Source: an uncultured Magnetospirillum sp. (GTDB lineage Bacteria; Pseudomonadota; Alphaproteobacteria; Rhodospirillales; Magnetospirillaceae). Taken from it: a stretch of DNA of 64,000 nucleotides. Within the stretch, counting starts at the first letter, position 1. Each line of letters begins with the position of its first letter. The notes below the pieces were generated by a model, which worked only from the letters and a program-made list of their open reading frames with translations, did not search any database and was not told the origin of the DNA. A program made the position numbers and the translations under genes. The stretch lies in assembly GCF_903853455.1 (NCBI RefSeq), contig NZ_CAINTR010000114.1, positions 62,001 to 126,000 of the forward strand. Reading direction: 5' to 3'. This document shows positions 18,531 to 26,908 of the stretch, piece after piece.

Positions 18531-19009
18531 GGCGAGGCCTCCGTCCTGCGACAAGCCGGGCACAACCCCTCGACCTCGATGGTCTGGCGCGAGACGGAAA
18601 AGCCGAGCCGGCCGGCGGCCTCGTTCACGGCGCGGTCGATGTCTTCGTCCTCCAATTCCGCCGCCGCGCCGCAACCGGCGCAGAGCAGGAATTTGCCGGC
18701 ATGGGGCAGGCCCGGCCGCGAGCAACCGGTGAAAGCGTTCAGCAAGGCGATCCGGTGAACCAGACCATGCAGTTGAAGAAACTCCAGCGCCCGGTAGACG
18801 GTCGGCGGCGCCGCCGACCAGCCTTCCCGCGCCAGCGTCTCCAGCAGGGCATAGGCCCCGACCGGCTGGTGGCTCTCCCACACCAGTTCCAGCACGCGCC
18901 GCCGGATGGGAGTCAGGCGCGCGCCTTGGCGGTGGCACTCCACTTCGGCGGCGTCGAGCGCTCCGTGAACGCAGGCGCGGTGATCATGTTGGGGAACGGG
19001 AAAGGCCAT
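18527..19009 (-). CDS. zur: Zinc uptake regulator Zur (Fur family)
   Basis: A 160-residue Fur-family repressor. The winged helix region contains LTPIRRRVLELVW and APPTVYRALEFL; two CX2C pairs (CAGC and CPAC) form the structural zinc site, and HDHRACVHG lies at the N-terminus. Zn-bound Zur represses zinc uptake. The ATG at 19009 is preferred over that at 19027 because the latter sits against the operator, leaving no room for a leader. The gene heads the zur-znuC-znuB operon and should repress both itself and znuA. Confidence 0.92.
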   Translation of the reverse strand: MAFPVPQHDHRACVHGALDAAEVECHRQGARLTPIRRRVLELVWESHQPVGAYALLETLAREGWSAAPPTVYRALEFLQLHGLVHRIALLNAFTGCSRPGLPHAGKFLLCAGCGAAAELEDEDIDRAVNEAAGRLGFSVSRQTIEVEGLCPACRRTEASP

Positions 19010-19027
19010 GCTTGGAATCCACGACAT

Positions 19028-19040
19028 GTTATATTATAAC
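19028..19040. promoter_or_regulatory. Zur operator (palindrome)
   Basis: The 13-mer GTTATATTATAAC has perfect 6-base arms (GTTATA and TATAAC) around a central T and matches the known Zur box core of proteobacteria. It lies in the 67-base gap between divergent zur and znuA, 18 bases from the zur start and 36 from the znuA start, so one site can control both operons. Confidence 0.88.
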
Positions 19041-19076
19041 GTATCATCACTTCCAATCATCGCACGGAGCAGACCC

Positions 19077-20027
19077 ATGCGGAAGCCCCTCCTCGCCATC
19101 GCCCTCCTCGGTCTGCTGAACGCATCCCCGGCCATGGCCGATTCCGCCCCTTCCATCCAGACTCCCAACGTTCTGGTCAGCATCAAGCCGCTGCATGGGC
19201 TGGTGGCGGCGGTGATGAAGGGAATCGCCGAGCCGGGGCTGATCGTGTCGGGGACCAACTCGCCCCATGGCTACGCCATGAAGCCGTCGGACATGCGCGC
19301 CTTGGAAGCGGCGCAGCTGGTGGTCTGGGTCGGCAAGGATTTCGAGACCTGGCTGGAGCGTCCGGTCGGCAAGGCCAAGGCGACGCTGGCCATGGGCGAG
19401 GTCGCCGGCATCAGAACCCTGCCCACCCGCGAGGGCGGCGTCTGGGAGCCCCATGATCATGGGCATGATGGGCACAGCCACGAGGAGCACGCCAAGGAGG
19501 ACGGCGAAGAGATCGACGGCCATCTTTGGCTCGACCCGGACAATGCCGGCCGGCTGGTGGACGCGGTGGCGACGCGGCTGAAGACGCTCGACCCCGCCCA
19601 TGCCGCCGTCTACGACAGCAACGCCGCCGAGACCCGCCAGAAGCTGGTCGCCCTGGATGCCGAACTGACCGCCAAGCTGGCACCGCTGGCCGGCAAGCCC
19701 TATGTGGTGTTCCATGACGCCCATCAGTATTTCGAGCTGCGCTATGGCCTGACCCCGGCCGGCGCCATCACCATCGACCCGGAGCGTCCGCCCAGTGCCA
19801 AGCGCATGGCCGCACTGCGCGACCGCCTTAAGACCGCCGGAGCCAAGTGCGTGTTCCGCGAGCCCCGCTTCGCCGGCTCCACCGTCCAGGCCCTGGCCGA
19901 GGCGAGCGGAGCGCGGATCGGCCAGCTCGATCCCGAGGGCGCCCTGGTGCAACCCGGCCCCGACGCCTATTTCATTCTGATGCGCGGCCTTGGCGACTCG
20001 CTGTTCGATTGCCTTTCGGGGCATTGA
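19077..20027 (+). CDS. znuA: Zinc ABC transporter substrate-binding protein ZnuA
   Basis: A 316-residue periplasmic binding protein. Residues 1-21 are a Sec signal ending AMAD. The fold contains SIKPLHGLVAAVM with the first zinc His, a His/acid-rich loop (HDHGHDGHSHEEHAKED), DGHLWLDPDN with another ligand, and FHDAHQYFELRYG. The His-rich loop is typical of ZnuA rather than manganese-binding MntA-type proteins. The ATG at 19077 follows GGAGCAG; an upstream extension to 19008 crosses the Zur operator. It delivers zinc to ZnuB/ZnuC encoded divergently. Confidence 0.94.
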   Translation: MRKPLLAIALLGLLNASPAMADSAPSIQTPNVLVSIKPLHGLVAAVMKGIAEPGLIVSGTNSPHGYAMKPSDMRALEAAQLVVWVGKDFETWLERPVGKAKATLAMGEVAGIRTLPTREGGVWEPHDHGHDGHSHEEHAKEDGEEIDGHLWLDPDNAGRLVDAVATRLKTLDPAHAAVYDSNAAETRQKLVALDAELTAKLAPLAGKPYVVFHDAHQYFELRYGLTPAGAITIDPERPPSAKRMAALRDRLKTAGAKCVFREPRFAGSTVQALAEASGARIGQLDPEGALVQPGPDAYFILMRGLGDSLFDCLSGH

Positions 20028-20073
20028 ACGATGGTCTATACCAGGGCGTCACATCCCTGAGGTCGTCATCATC

Positions 20074-20472
20074 ATGTCCGTCATCGATCCAACCGCCATC
20101 CTCGGTCTGCTTAGCTTCAACGCCGACGGTCTGGTGCCGGCCATCGCCCAGCAGCACGACAGCGGCGAAGTCCTGATGATGGCCTGGATGAACCGGGACG
20201 CGGTGATCGAGACGCTGGCCACCGGCCGGGTCTGCTACTGGTCGCGGTCGCGCCAAGGCCTGTGGCGCAAGGGCGAAACCTCGGGCCAGCAGCAACGCCT
20301 GGTCGACTTCCGGATCGATTGCGATGGCGACACCATCCTGCTCAAGGTCGACCAAGACGGCGTCGCCTGCCACACCGGACGGCGCAGTTGCTTCTATACC
20401 GCCGCCCGGCCGGAGGGGCTGGCCGAGGTGGAGAAGGTGCTGATCGCGCCAGAGGAGCTGTACAAGAAGTGA
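20074..20472 (+). CDS. hisI: Phosphoribosyl-AMP cyclohydrolase
   Basis: A 132-residue HisI, which opens the purine ring of PR-AMP in histidine synthesis. WSRSRQGLWRKGETSG, the magnesium-binding DCDGD and the zinc cysteine cluster ACHTGRRSCFY are all conserved. No fused HisE domain is present, as in other alphaproteobacteria. HisI is a zinc enzyme, and here it lies 46 bases after znuA and overlaps the COG0523 gene, not with other his genes. Its position suggests a Zur-controlled copy; whether another hisI exists in the genome cannot be seen. Confidence 0.93.
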   Translation: MSVIDPTAILGLLSFNADGLVPAIAQQHDSGEVLMMAWMNRDAVIETLATGRVCYWSRSRQGLWRKGETSGQQQRLVDFRIDCDGDTILLKVDQDGVACHTGRRSCFYTAARPEGLAEVEKVLIAPEELYKK

Positions 20473-21506
20473 GCCTGATCCCCGTCACCGTCCTCACCGG
20501 CTTTCTCGGCAGCGGCAAGACCACCCTGCTCAATCATTTGCTGGCCCAGCCCGATCTGTCCGACACCGCCGTCCTGATCAATGAATTCGGCGCGGTGGGA
20601 CTGGATCATCTGCTGGTGCGCAAGGTTGCCGAGGACGTGGTGCTGCTGCAGTCGGGCTGCCTGTGCTGCACCGTGCGCGGCGATCTGGTGGAGGGAATGC
20701 GCGACCTGTTCCTGAAGCGGGTCAAGGGCGAGGTGCCGGAATTCGGCCGAGTGGTGATCGAAACCACCGGATTGGCCGATCCCGCCCCCATCATCCACAC
20801 CCTGATGACCGATCCGCTGATTTCCAGCCGCTACAAGCTGGACGGCATCGTCACCACCATCGACGCCGTCAACGGCGACCGCACCCTCGACGCCCAGGTC
20901 GAGGCGGTCAAGCAGGTGGCGGTGGCCGACCGTCTGGTGCTGACCAAGGCCGACATCGCCGACCCGACCCGGGTGGAAATGCTGCGGGCCCGCTTGCGCG
21001 GTCTCAATCCCGCCGCTCCCATCATCCCGGTCGCCATGGGCCGGATCGATCCCGCCGCCATTCTGGACGCCGGGCTGTTCAACAAGGATTCCAAGGTCCC
21101 CGACGTGGCCCGCTGGCTGAACGAGGAAGCCTACGCCGCCCATCAGGCGGCTCAGAACGGGCATCACCATCATCACGACCCCAACCGGCACGACGCCCAT
21201 ATCCAGGCCTTCGTCTTCACCGCCACCGAGCCGGTCTCATGGGCCGCCCTGGGCTTCGCCCTGGAGCTGATGATTTCGTCCAAGGGCGAGAACCTGCTGC
21301 GCATCAAGGGCATCGTCAACGCCCGCGAGTCCGAGCAGCCCCTGGCCATCCACGGTGTCCAGCACGTCTTCCACCCGCCGGCGCCCCTGCCCGGCTGGCC
21401 CGACGACGATCACCGGACACGCATCGTCTTCATCACCCGCGACATCAGCCGTCAGATGGTGGAAGACCTGCTGAAGGGGGTTCTGTCCCTGGAAGCCCTA
21501 AACTGA
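20469..21506 (+). CDS. COG0523 family GTPase (candidate zinc metallochaperone)
   Basis: A 345-residue G3E GTPase of the CobW/COG0523 family. Walker A GFLGSGKTT is near residue 9, the metal-binding GCLCC motif is near 65, and LTKAD is the guanine-specificity element. A run of His (HHHHHDPNRHDAH) in the middle precedes the CobW C-terminal domain. Members in Zur regulons are thought to insert zinc into client enzymes. The GTG start overlaps the hisI stop (GTGA), so HisI is an obvious candidate client. The cobalamin-related CobW role is unlikely here because no cob genes are present. Confidence 0.9.
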   Translation: MSLIPVTVLTGFLGSGKTTLLNHLLAQPDLSDTAVLINEFGAVGLDHLLVRKVAEDVVLLQSGCLCCTVRGDLVEGMRDLFLKRVKGEVPEFGRVVIETTGLADPAPIIHTLMTDPLISSRYKLDGIVTTIDAVNGDRTLDAQVEAVKQVAVADRLVLTKADIADPTRVEMLRARLRGLNPAAPIIPVAMGRIDPAAILDAGLFNKDSKVPDVARWLNEEAYAAHQAAQNGHHHHHDPNRHDAHIQAFVFTATEPVSWAALGFALELMISSKGENLLRIKGIVNARESEQPLAIHGVQHVFHPPAPLPGWPDDDHRTRIVFITRDISRQMVEDLLKGVLSLEALN

Positions 21507-21941
21507 GGGCGCCAGGGCCTTGGCCAGTTCGCACACCTGGGCGCGGAGCAGCGGATCGGTGATGCCGTAATAGGCACGCACCAGCAGCTTGGTCTCGTAG
21601 CGCGCGGTCAGATCCTCGTCGTCGTTGGCCGAAATGTCCGCCATGGCCACGGGCGGTTCGCCGGGGATCTCGTCGAAGAAATACCCGACCGTCACTTGCA
21701 GGGCCCCCGCCAGGTCGAACAGGCGCGAGCTGCTCACCCGATTGATGCCCCGTTCGTATTTCTGAATCTGCTGAAGGGTCAGGCCGATGGCCTTGGCCAA
21801 TTCGGTCTGGGTCATCCCAAGTCGCAGCCTGCGAAGCCGGATGCGCTCACCCACATGCGAATCGATGGGATTGGGCTCGCCATTATCGAGTCGGGCCTTG
21901 GAAGTGCTCTTGCGGGCAACCATGCTGGACTCGGGGATCAT
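21498..21941 (-). CDS. XRE-family transcriptional regulator
   Basis: A 147-residue regulator with a Cro/C1-type helix-turn-helix at about residues 30-85 (RIRLRRLRLGMTQTELAKAI, then LQQIQKYERGINR) and a short helical C-terminal part. AGGAGG sits 6 bases before the ATG at 21941; TTG and GTG starts just upstream are possible. The first 25 residues are basic and probably flexible. Its stop overlaps the convergent COG0523 gene by 9 bases. Similar small XRE proteins are common and multicopy in Magnetospirillum; the target is unknown. Confidence 0.85.
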   Translation of the reverse strand: MIPESSMVARKSTSKARLDNGEPNPIDSHVGERIRLRRLRLGMTQTELAKAIGLTLQQIQKYERGINRVSSSRLFDLAGALQVTVGYFFDEIPGEPPVAMADISANDDEDLTARYETKLLVRAYYGITDPLLRAQVCELAKALAPSV

Positions 21942-22095
21942 CACCAACCTCCTGGAACGACGAGTTGGCGAATCCTAGCACCTGGGCGAACGCATGAAGA
22001 TGCGTAGAAACTACGCATTCAGGCCGACAAACAGTTACAGAGTGATTGGAGTGCGGAATTCCAATAACGGAATTTCGCAAAAAGTCTCACGTCTT

Positions 22096-22116
22096 GAGGT
22101 TACGACTCACAACCTC
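22096..22116. repeat. Short inverted repeat in intergenic gap
   Basis: GAGGTT and AACCTC arms separated by 9 bases, in an AT-richer gap between the XRE gene start and the response regulator stop. It could be an operator, but 6-base arms are weak evidence. Confidence 0.25.
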
Positions 22117-22193
22117 GAAACAAACAGTAGAGACCCCTGCTACATTTTTTAATAGAGCCTCCTTCGGAGTACAACACTTAAATAATCCGTCGC

Positions 22194-22823
22194 TCAGGAG
22201 ACATCAGACAAGGCCCGAAGGTGAAACGCGGCGTGAACGATGTCGTCCAGCCCCCGCGCCCCGAATTTCTCGAACACCCGCCCCCGATGGGTCTCGGCCG
22301 TCCGGGGGCTGATCTCGAGCTTGGCCGCGATTTCCTTGGTGGCGGCCCCCCCCACCAGCAGCCAGTAAACATCGGCCTCCCGGTCGGTCAGACGGGCGAA
22401 TTTCCGCAAGGCGTCGGCGGCCCGACCGTGCTGCCGGCAGATCTCCACATGGCGACGGCAAGCGTTCGCCACCACGCTCAGCAGCTTGTCGTTGTCGATG
22501 GGCTTCTCGATGAAGCCGAAAGCGCCCAACTGGACCGCCCGCACGGCGGTGGGAATGTCGCCATAGGCCGAAATCATGATGGCCGGAGCGTCGTGGCCTT
22601 GGCGCCGCGACGCCTTCAGCACCTCGATCCCGCTGTCGTCACCCAGCCTGAGGTCGATCAAAGAACAGCCGACCGCCGAAAGATGAGGACTTGCAATGAA
22701 CGAAGCGGCATCGGCAAAGCACTGCACCTCATAGCCGGAAGAGGTCAGCAGCCATTGAAGAGCCTCGCGAAAGCCGGAATCATCATCGACCAGCGCTATT
22801 GAAAACTTAGTCTCTGCGAGCAT
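22194..22823 (-). CDS. FixJ/NarL-type response regulator
   Basis: A 209-residue response regulator. The receiver domain (about 1-120) has acidic LVDDD near residue 13, phospho-acceptor D57 in SLIDLRL, and the Lys in FIEKPIDN. The C-terminal LuxR/FixJ helix-turn-helix contains LTDREADVYWLLVGGAATKEIA and ISPRTAETHRGRVFEKF. It starts 9 bases after the stop of the sensor kinase gene, so the two are a cognate pair. Position downstream of the phenylacetate genes suggests control of aromatic catabolism, which is inference. Confidence 0.92.
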   Translation of the reverse strand: MLAETKFSIALVDDDSGFREALQWLLTSSGYEVQCFADAASFIASPHLSAVGCSLIDLRLGDDSGIEVLKASRRQGHDAPAIMISAYGDIPTAVRAVQLGAFGFIEKPIDNDKLLSVVANACRRHVEICRQHGRAADALRKFARLTDREADVYWLLVGGAATKEIAAKLEISPRTAETHRGRVFEKFGARGLDDIVHAAFHLRALSDVS

Positions 22824-22832
22824 TCTCTCGCC

Positions 22833-24308
22833 TCATGCCCTCGGTAGCGAACATGTTACGCGCCCTCCCCCACGTTCGTCATTGGAGATTTCAAGACCTC
22901 CCCCATGGGCGGTAAGGATCGCGGTGGCGATGGGCAACCCAAACCCGCTGCCCATGCGCTTGGTCGAGGCGAACAAGGCGTGGCCGGTCCGAATGATGTC
23001 GGGAGGAAAGCCCGGACCGTTGTCATGGATGCTGACGGCGACCTTGGCCGCTTCCACGCGCACCTCCATGCTCAGCCGCCGCTCGGCCACCGGCCGCGAC
23101 GCCATGGCCTCGCAGGCGTTGCGGACCAGATTCACCAGGACCTGCTGCAGCGCGACGCGGTTGCCGAGAATCAGAACGTCCAGATCCGCCCCTTCCAAAT
23201 GAGCGGCGACGCCGTGGTCGTCGCAAATCTGACGCAACAGCGGCAACACGTCCCGCAACAAGGCGCCCACCGACAGCGGCTCGGGAGCGCCGACGGGGTG
23301 GTCGATGCGCGACTGGCTGACCGCGATGATCTCCCGCACTCTTTGAACCTCGCGCACCATGCGGTCGGCCAGTTGCGGCAATTCCTCGGGGCGGAGCTCC
23401 TCGCGCTGGAGCATGGCTTGCAAACCCTGGGCGTAGGTGGACAGGCAGGCGAGCGGCTGCTTGATCTCGTGGGCCAGCTTGGCGGCGGTCTCGTGGGTGG
23501 TGAAATGGCGATAGGCCCGATCCAGCGCCGCCTCCTGCCGCCGCAACTCCCGCAGGCTGCGCTCGCGGTCGAGAACGCTGCGGGCAAGACTGGACGACAT
23601 GGTGTTCAGGGCCGCCGTCATGTCGTCCAATTCGTCGTTCTCCCGGGGAGGGGCCCGCGACAATTGCAGCGCCGCCGCGCCGCCCCCCAGGGTGTAGCCC
23701 CGCAGAAAACCGCTGATGGCGACCAGATGACGGGTGACCAGACGATGAACGATGAACAAGGTGAAGGCCGACACCAGGAAGGTCTTCACCCCCTGGGTGA
23801 TCAGAATGGTCAGGGCCCGCTCGACCAAGCGGCTATAGACGCCGGTCAAGGTGGCCTCCACATAGAGAACCCCGATGATCTGGGCGGCCTCCCGGTCGCG
23901 GGCGCCGGCATAAAGAATGGGATAACTGTGACTGATGATGGGACCGACGCCGCGCTCACCCACCGAAATCGCCACCTGGCGCTTGCGGGTCGGCCCGAGT
24001 TCGCGCACCTCGAGATATTGCATGTCGGGCAGATGCTTGATGCCGTCGATCAGAAGCTGGATCTGGTCGACGTCCAGGCTCCACAGGCTGCCCCCCAGGC
24101 TGGCCAGATAGCTTTTCTCGATGTCGCGGAAGCGGTCCTGGATGTCTTCGACCTCGCTGCGGTAGTCCATATAGAGCTGAAGCGCGGTCATGACCACGGT
24201 CACCACCGAGCTGAACAGCACGATGGCCAGCAGCAGCCGCCAGCCGATGCCCCTGCGCAGGGATCGGGGCGGGGGACGGAACGCCTCGGTAATGGTGCTT
24301 GGCGACAT
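22833..24308 (-). CDS. Membrane sensor histidine kinase
   Basis: A 491-residue sensor kinase. Membrane segment 1 spans about residues 22-42, a periplasmic sensor of about 120 residues follows, then membrane segment 2 near 165-185 and a HAMP-like linker. The HisKA His lies in KLAHEIKQPLACLS, the N box is LVNLVRNACEA, and G boxes are DNGPGFPPDI and GSGFGLPIA. All catalytic elements are intact. The ATG at 24308 is chosen over an extension to 24383 because the latter runs into the hairpin downstream of the binding-protein gene. The adjacent binding protein could present the ligand, though the sensor domain is not recognised. Confidence 0.9.
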   Translation of the reverse strand: MSPSTITEAFRPPPRSLRRGIGWRLLLAIVLFSSVVTVVMTALQLYMDYRSEVEDIQDRFRDIEKSYLASLGGSLWSLDVDQIQLLIDGIKHLPDMQYLEVRELGPTRKRQVAISVGERGVGPIISHSYPILYAGARDREAAQIIGVLYVEATLTGVYSRLVERALTILITQGVKTFLVSAFTLFIVHRLVTRHLVAISGFLRGYTLGGGAAALQLSRAPPRENDELDDMTAALNTMSSSLARSVLDRERSLRELRRQEAALDRAYRHFTTHETAAKLAHEIKQPLACLSTYAQGLQAMLQREELRPEELPQLADRMVREVQRVREIIAVSQSRIDHPVGAPEPLSVGALLRDVLPLLRQICDDHGVAAHLEGADLDVLILGNRVALQQVLVNLVRNACEAMASRPVAERRLSMEVRVEAAKVAVSIHDNGPGFPPDIIRTGHALFASTKRMGSGFGLPIATAILTAHGGGLEISNDERGGGRVTCSLPRA

Positions 24309-24370
24309 GCCGCCATGGATAACCGGCGCGGCCCGGCGAGGCAAGCACGTCATGCCGTGGCTTGAAGGGG

Positions 24371-24404
24371 CCGACGACGCCAAACTATCGGTTGGCGTCG
24401 TCGG
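24371..24404 (-). terminator. Hairpin downstream of the binding-protein gene
   Basis: Perfect 13-base stem (CCGACGACGCCAA and its complement) with an 8-base loop, 10 bases past the binding-protein stop. There is no clear T-run on the minus strand, so it may attenuate rather than fully stop transcription into the kinase gene. Confidence 0.6.
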
Positions 24405-24413
24405 GATGGGGAA

Positions 24414-25559
24414 TCAGTCAATAAGTGTCCAGTTCCCGCCCTTGACCTCGACCACATGGAAGGCCCGCAACGACAGGCCCAGATGGTCGGCCGGACTCAT
24501 GGAGACCATGCCGCCGGTCCCCACATAGCCGGAGGTCTTTTCGATCTCGTCCCGGACCTTGGCCTTGTCGGTGGTACCGGCCCGGTTGATGGCGGCCAGC
24601 ACGATCTGAAGGGCGTCGTAGGCGTGGCCGGCGAAGGTCGAGGGATCGGACCCGCTCTTGGTCAGATAGGTCTTGCCGAACAGAGTCACCACCGGCTTTT
24701 GCGGATCGGTGGCGTCAAGCTGATCGGCGACCACCAGACCGCTGGCCGGCAGGCGGACCCCTTCGGCCGCGTCGCCGGCCAGGCGGATATACTCCTTGGA
24801 GGCCACCCCGTGGGACTGATAGAGCGGCGCGGTCATGCCGATCTGGCGATAGTTCTTGGTGACGATGGCCGGGCCTTGGCCCAGCCCGAAATTGAACACC
24901 GCCTGGACGCCGGGGGTGTTCTTGATCTTGGTGAGCTGGGCGGTGACGTCGGGATCCTTGGAGGAATAGACCTCGTCGGCGACGATCTCGACGCCGGCAT
25001 CCTTGGCGACCTTCAAGGTCTCGTCGTGACCCGATTTGCCGAAGCCGGCATCCTCGGAAATGATCGCCACCTTGGTGAGGCCGCGCTTTTTCATATCAGC
25101 CAGAACCCTGTCGGCGGCCATGCGGTCGTTGTGCGAGACCTTGAACACCCACTTCTTGACCGGCTCGACCACCACCACCGCGCCGGCCAGCGAGATGAAC
25201 GGCACCTCGGCCCGCTCGATCAGCGGCACCATGGCCATGGTGGTGGCGGTGGTGGTGCCGCCGATCAGCACGTCCACATTGTCGTTCTGGGTCAGGCGCT
25301 TGACATTGGCCACCGCCCGCTCGGCGGCGCCGCTGTCGTCGTAGAGGATCAGTTCGACCTTGCGCCCCAGCAGACCCCCTTCCTTGTTGATCTGCTCCAC
25401 ATACATTTCCAGCACCTTCTTCTCGGGCTCGCCGAGAAACGATGCCGGCCCGGTGGTCGACAGCGGCGCCCCGATCTTGATGGTCTCGGCGGCGAGGACC
25501 GGGGTCGCGGCACTGAACGCCAATGCCGCCGCGAAGATGCACCTCCTGGATATGGACAT
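24414..25559 (-). CDS. Branched-chain amino acid-type ABC substrate-binding protein
   Basis: A 381-residue type I periplasmic binding protein of the LivK/Leu-Ile-Val family. Residues 1-23 are a Sec signal ending VLAAE; the mature protein opens with IKIGAPLSTTGP, and has INKEGGLLGRKVELI plus FAGHAYDALQIVL near the C-terminus. Such proteins in aromatic-degradation operons often bind aromatic acids. No LivHMGF membrane or ATPase genes are nearby. It begins 36 bases after the CoA ligase stop, suggesting cotranscription with the pad genes. Phenylacetate or a related aromatic acid is a reasonable guess for the ligand. Confidence 0.9.
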   Translation of the reverse strand: MSISRRCIFAAALAFSAATPVLAAETIKIGAPLSTTGPASFLGEPEKKVLEMYVEQINKEGGLLGRKVELILYDDSGAAERAVANVKRLTQNDNVDVLIGGTTTATTMAMVPLIERAEVPFISLAGAVVVVEPVKKWVFKVSHNDRMAADRVLADMKKRGLTKVAIISEDAGFGKSGHDETLKVAKDAGVEIVADEVYSSKDPDVTAQLTKIKNTPGVQAVFNFGLGQGPAIVTKNYRQIGMTAPLYQSHGVASKEYIRLAGDAAEGVRLPASGLVVADQLDATDPQKPVVTLFGKTYLTKSGSDPSTFAGHAYDALQIVLAAINRAGTTDKAKVRDEIEKTSGYVGTGGMVSMSPADHLGLSLRAFHVVEVKGGNWTLID

Positions 25560-25594
25560 GATGAAATCTCCCACTCGCTTGTTGGCTTTTCTGG

Positions 25595-26881
25595 TCACTG
25601 CTTTCTGAGGTCCTTGACCCGGACCGCCTTGCCCAGCGACCGAGGAATTCCTCCCGGCGGCTGGAGAATCACGTCGCAGGTGACGCCGATCATGCTCTTG
25701 ATGTGATGGCGGACATCGGCGGCGGTGGAGACATAGACGTCGTCCGCCAGCAGGGGATCAGCCTCCACTTCCACGGTCAGGTGATCCAGCGCGCCTTGGC
25801 GGCTGACCACCAGTTGGTAGTGCGGTTCGATGCCGCTGAACCCAACCAACACCGATTCCACCTGGGACGGATAGACGTTGACGCCCCGGATGATCAGCAT
25901 GTCGTCGGAGCGCCCGGTGATGCGCATCAGGCGCCCGTGCGTACGGCCGCAACGGCACGGCGTCAGGTCGAAGCGGGTGATGTCGCGGGTACGGTAGCGC
26001 ACCATGGGCAGCGCCTGCTTGGTCAGCGTGGTGATGACCAGTTCCCCCGTCTCGCCCGGCGGCAGCGGCTCCAGGGTGGCGGGATCGACGACCTCGAACA
26101 GAAAATGATCCTCCCAGCCGTGCAGCCCGTCGCGTTCGCCGCATTCGGCGGCGACCCCCGGCCCCATGATCTCGGACAGGCCGTAGGTGTCCTGCGCCCG
26201 CAGGCCCAGCCGGCGGTCGATTTCGGCGCGCATGCCCTCGCTCCACGGCTCGGCTCCGAACACCGCCACCCGCAGCAATCCGCCGACCAGATCGACGCCT
26301 TCCTTCTCGGCGACCTCGGCGATGTTCAAGGCATAGGACGGGGTGCAGGCCAGCACCGTCGCCCCCAGGTCCTGGATCACCGATATCTGCTTTTCGGTGT
26401 TGCCGCCCGACATGGGGGTGACGGTGCAGCCCAGCCGCTCGGCGCCATAGTGGAATCCCAGGCCGCCGGTGAACAGGCCGTAGCCGTAGGCGTTGTGGAC
26501 CAGGTCGCCCGGCCGCACCCCCGCCGCCGCCATGGTCCGCGCCGCCAGATCGGCCCAGGTGTCGAGATCGCCCTGGGTATAGCCCACCACGGTGGGCTTG
26601 CCGGTGGTGCCCGACGACGCGTGGATGCGGGTCAGCTGTTCCCGCTTCACCGCCAGCATGCCGTAGGGGTAGTTGTCGCGAAGATCGGTCTTCACGGTGA
26701 AGGGAAAGTGCCGCAGATCCGACAGCTGCCGCAGGTCCTCCGGCCGGACGCCCTTGGCGTCGAAGGCTTTGCGATGATGGGGGACATTGTCGTAGGCCAA
26801 TCGCAGGGTCGCGGCGAGACGCCGCAATTGCACCTGCGTCAGTTCGTCGCGCGACATGGTTTCCTGTGCGGCTTGAAACAT
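25595..26881 (-). CDS. paaK: Phenylacetate-CoA ligase
   Basis: A 428-residue acyl-adenylate-forming ligase. YDNVPHHRKAFD near the N-terminus, the P-loop HASSGTTGKPTVVGYT, GFHYGAERLGCTV, the AMP-binding DTYGLSE, and a C-terminal domain with GRSDDMLIIRGVNVYPSQ closely match PaaK/PadJ. It converts phenylacetate, CoA and ATP to phenylacetyl-CoA. The neighbouring molybdenum enzyme would oxidise that product, so this copy may be the anaerobic (padJ-type) enzyme. CRCGRTHGR holds a Cys pair common in this family. It lies 27 bases downstream of padD in the same direction. Confidence 0.93.
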   Translation of the reverse strand: MFQAAQETMSRDELTQVQLRRLAATLRLAYDNVPHHRKAFDAKGVRPEDLRQLSDLRHFPFTVKTDLRDNYPYGMLAVKREQLTRIHASSGTTGKPTVVGYTQGDLDTWADLAARTMAAAGVRPGDLVHNAYGYGLFTGGLGFHYGAERLGCTVTPMSGGNTEKQISVIQDLGATVLACTPSYALNIAEVAEKEGVDLVGGLLRVAVFGAEPWSEGMRAEIDRRLGLRAQDTYGLSEIMGPGVAAECGERDGLHGWEDHFLFEVVDPATLEPLPPGETGELVITTLTKQALPMVRYRTRDITRFDLTPCRCGRTHGRLMRITGRSDDMLIIRGVNVYPSQVESVLVGFSGIEPHYQLVVSRQGALDHLTVEVEADPLLADDVYVSTAADVRHHIKSMIGVTCDVILQPPGGIPRSLGKAVRVKDLRKQ

Positions 26882-26908
26882 CGGACCTCCCGAGGATTGT
26901 TGTTTTCT

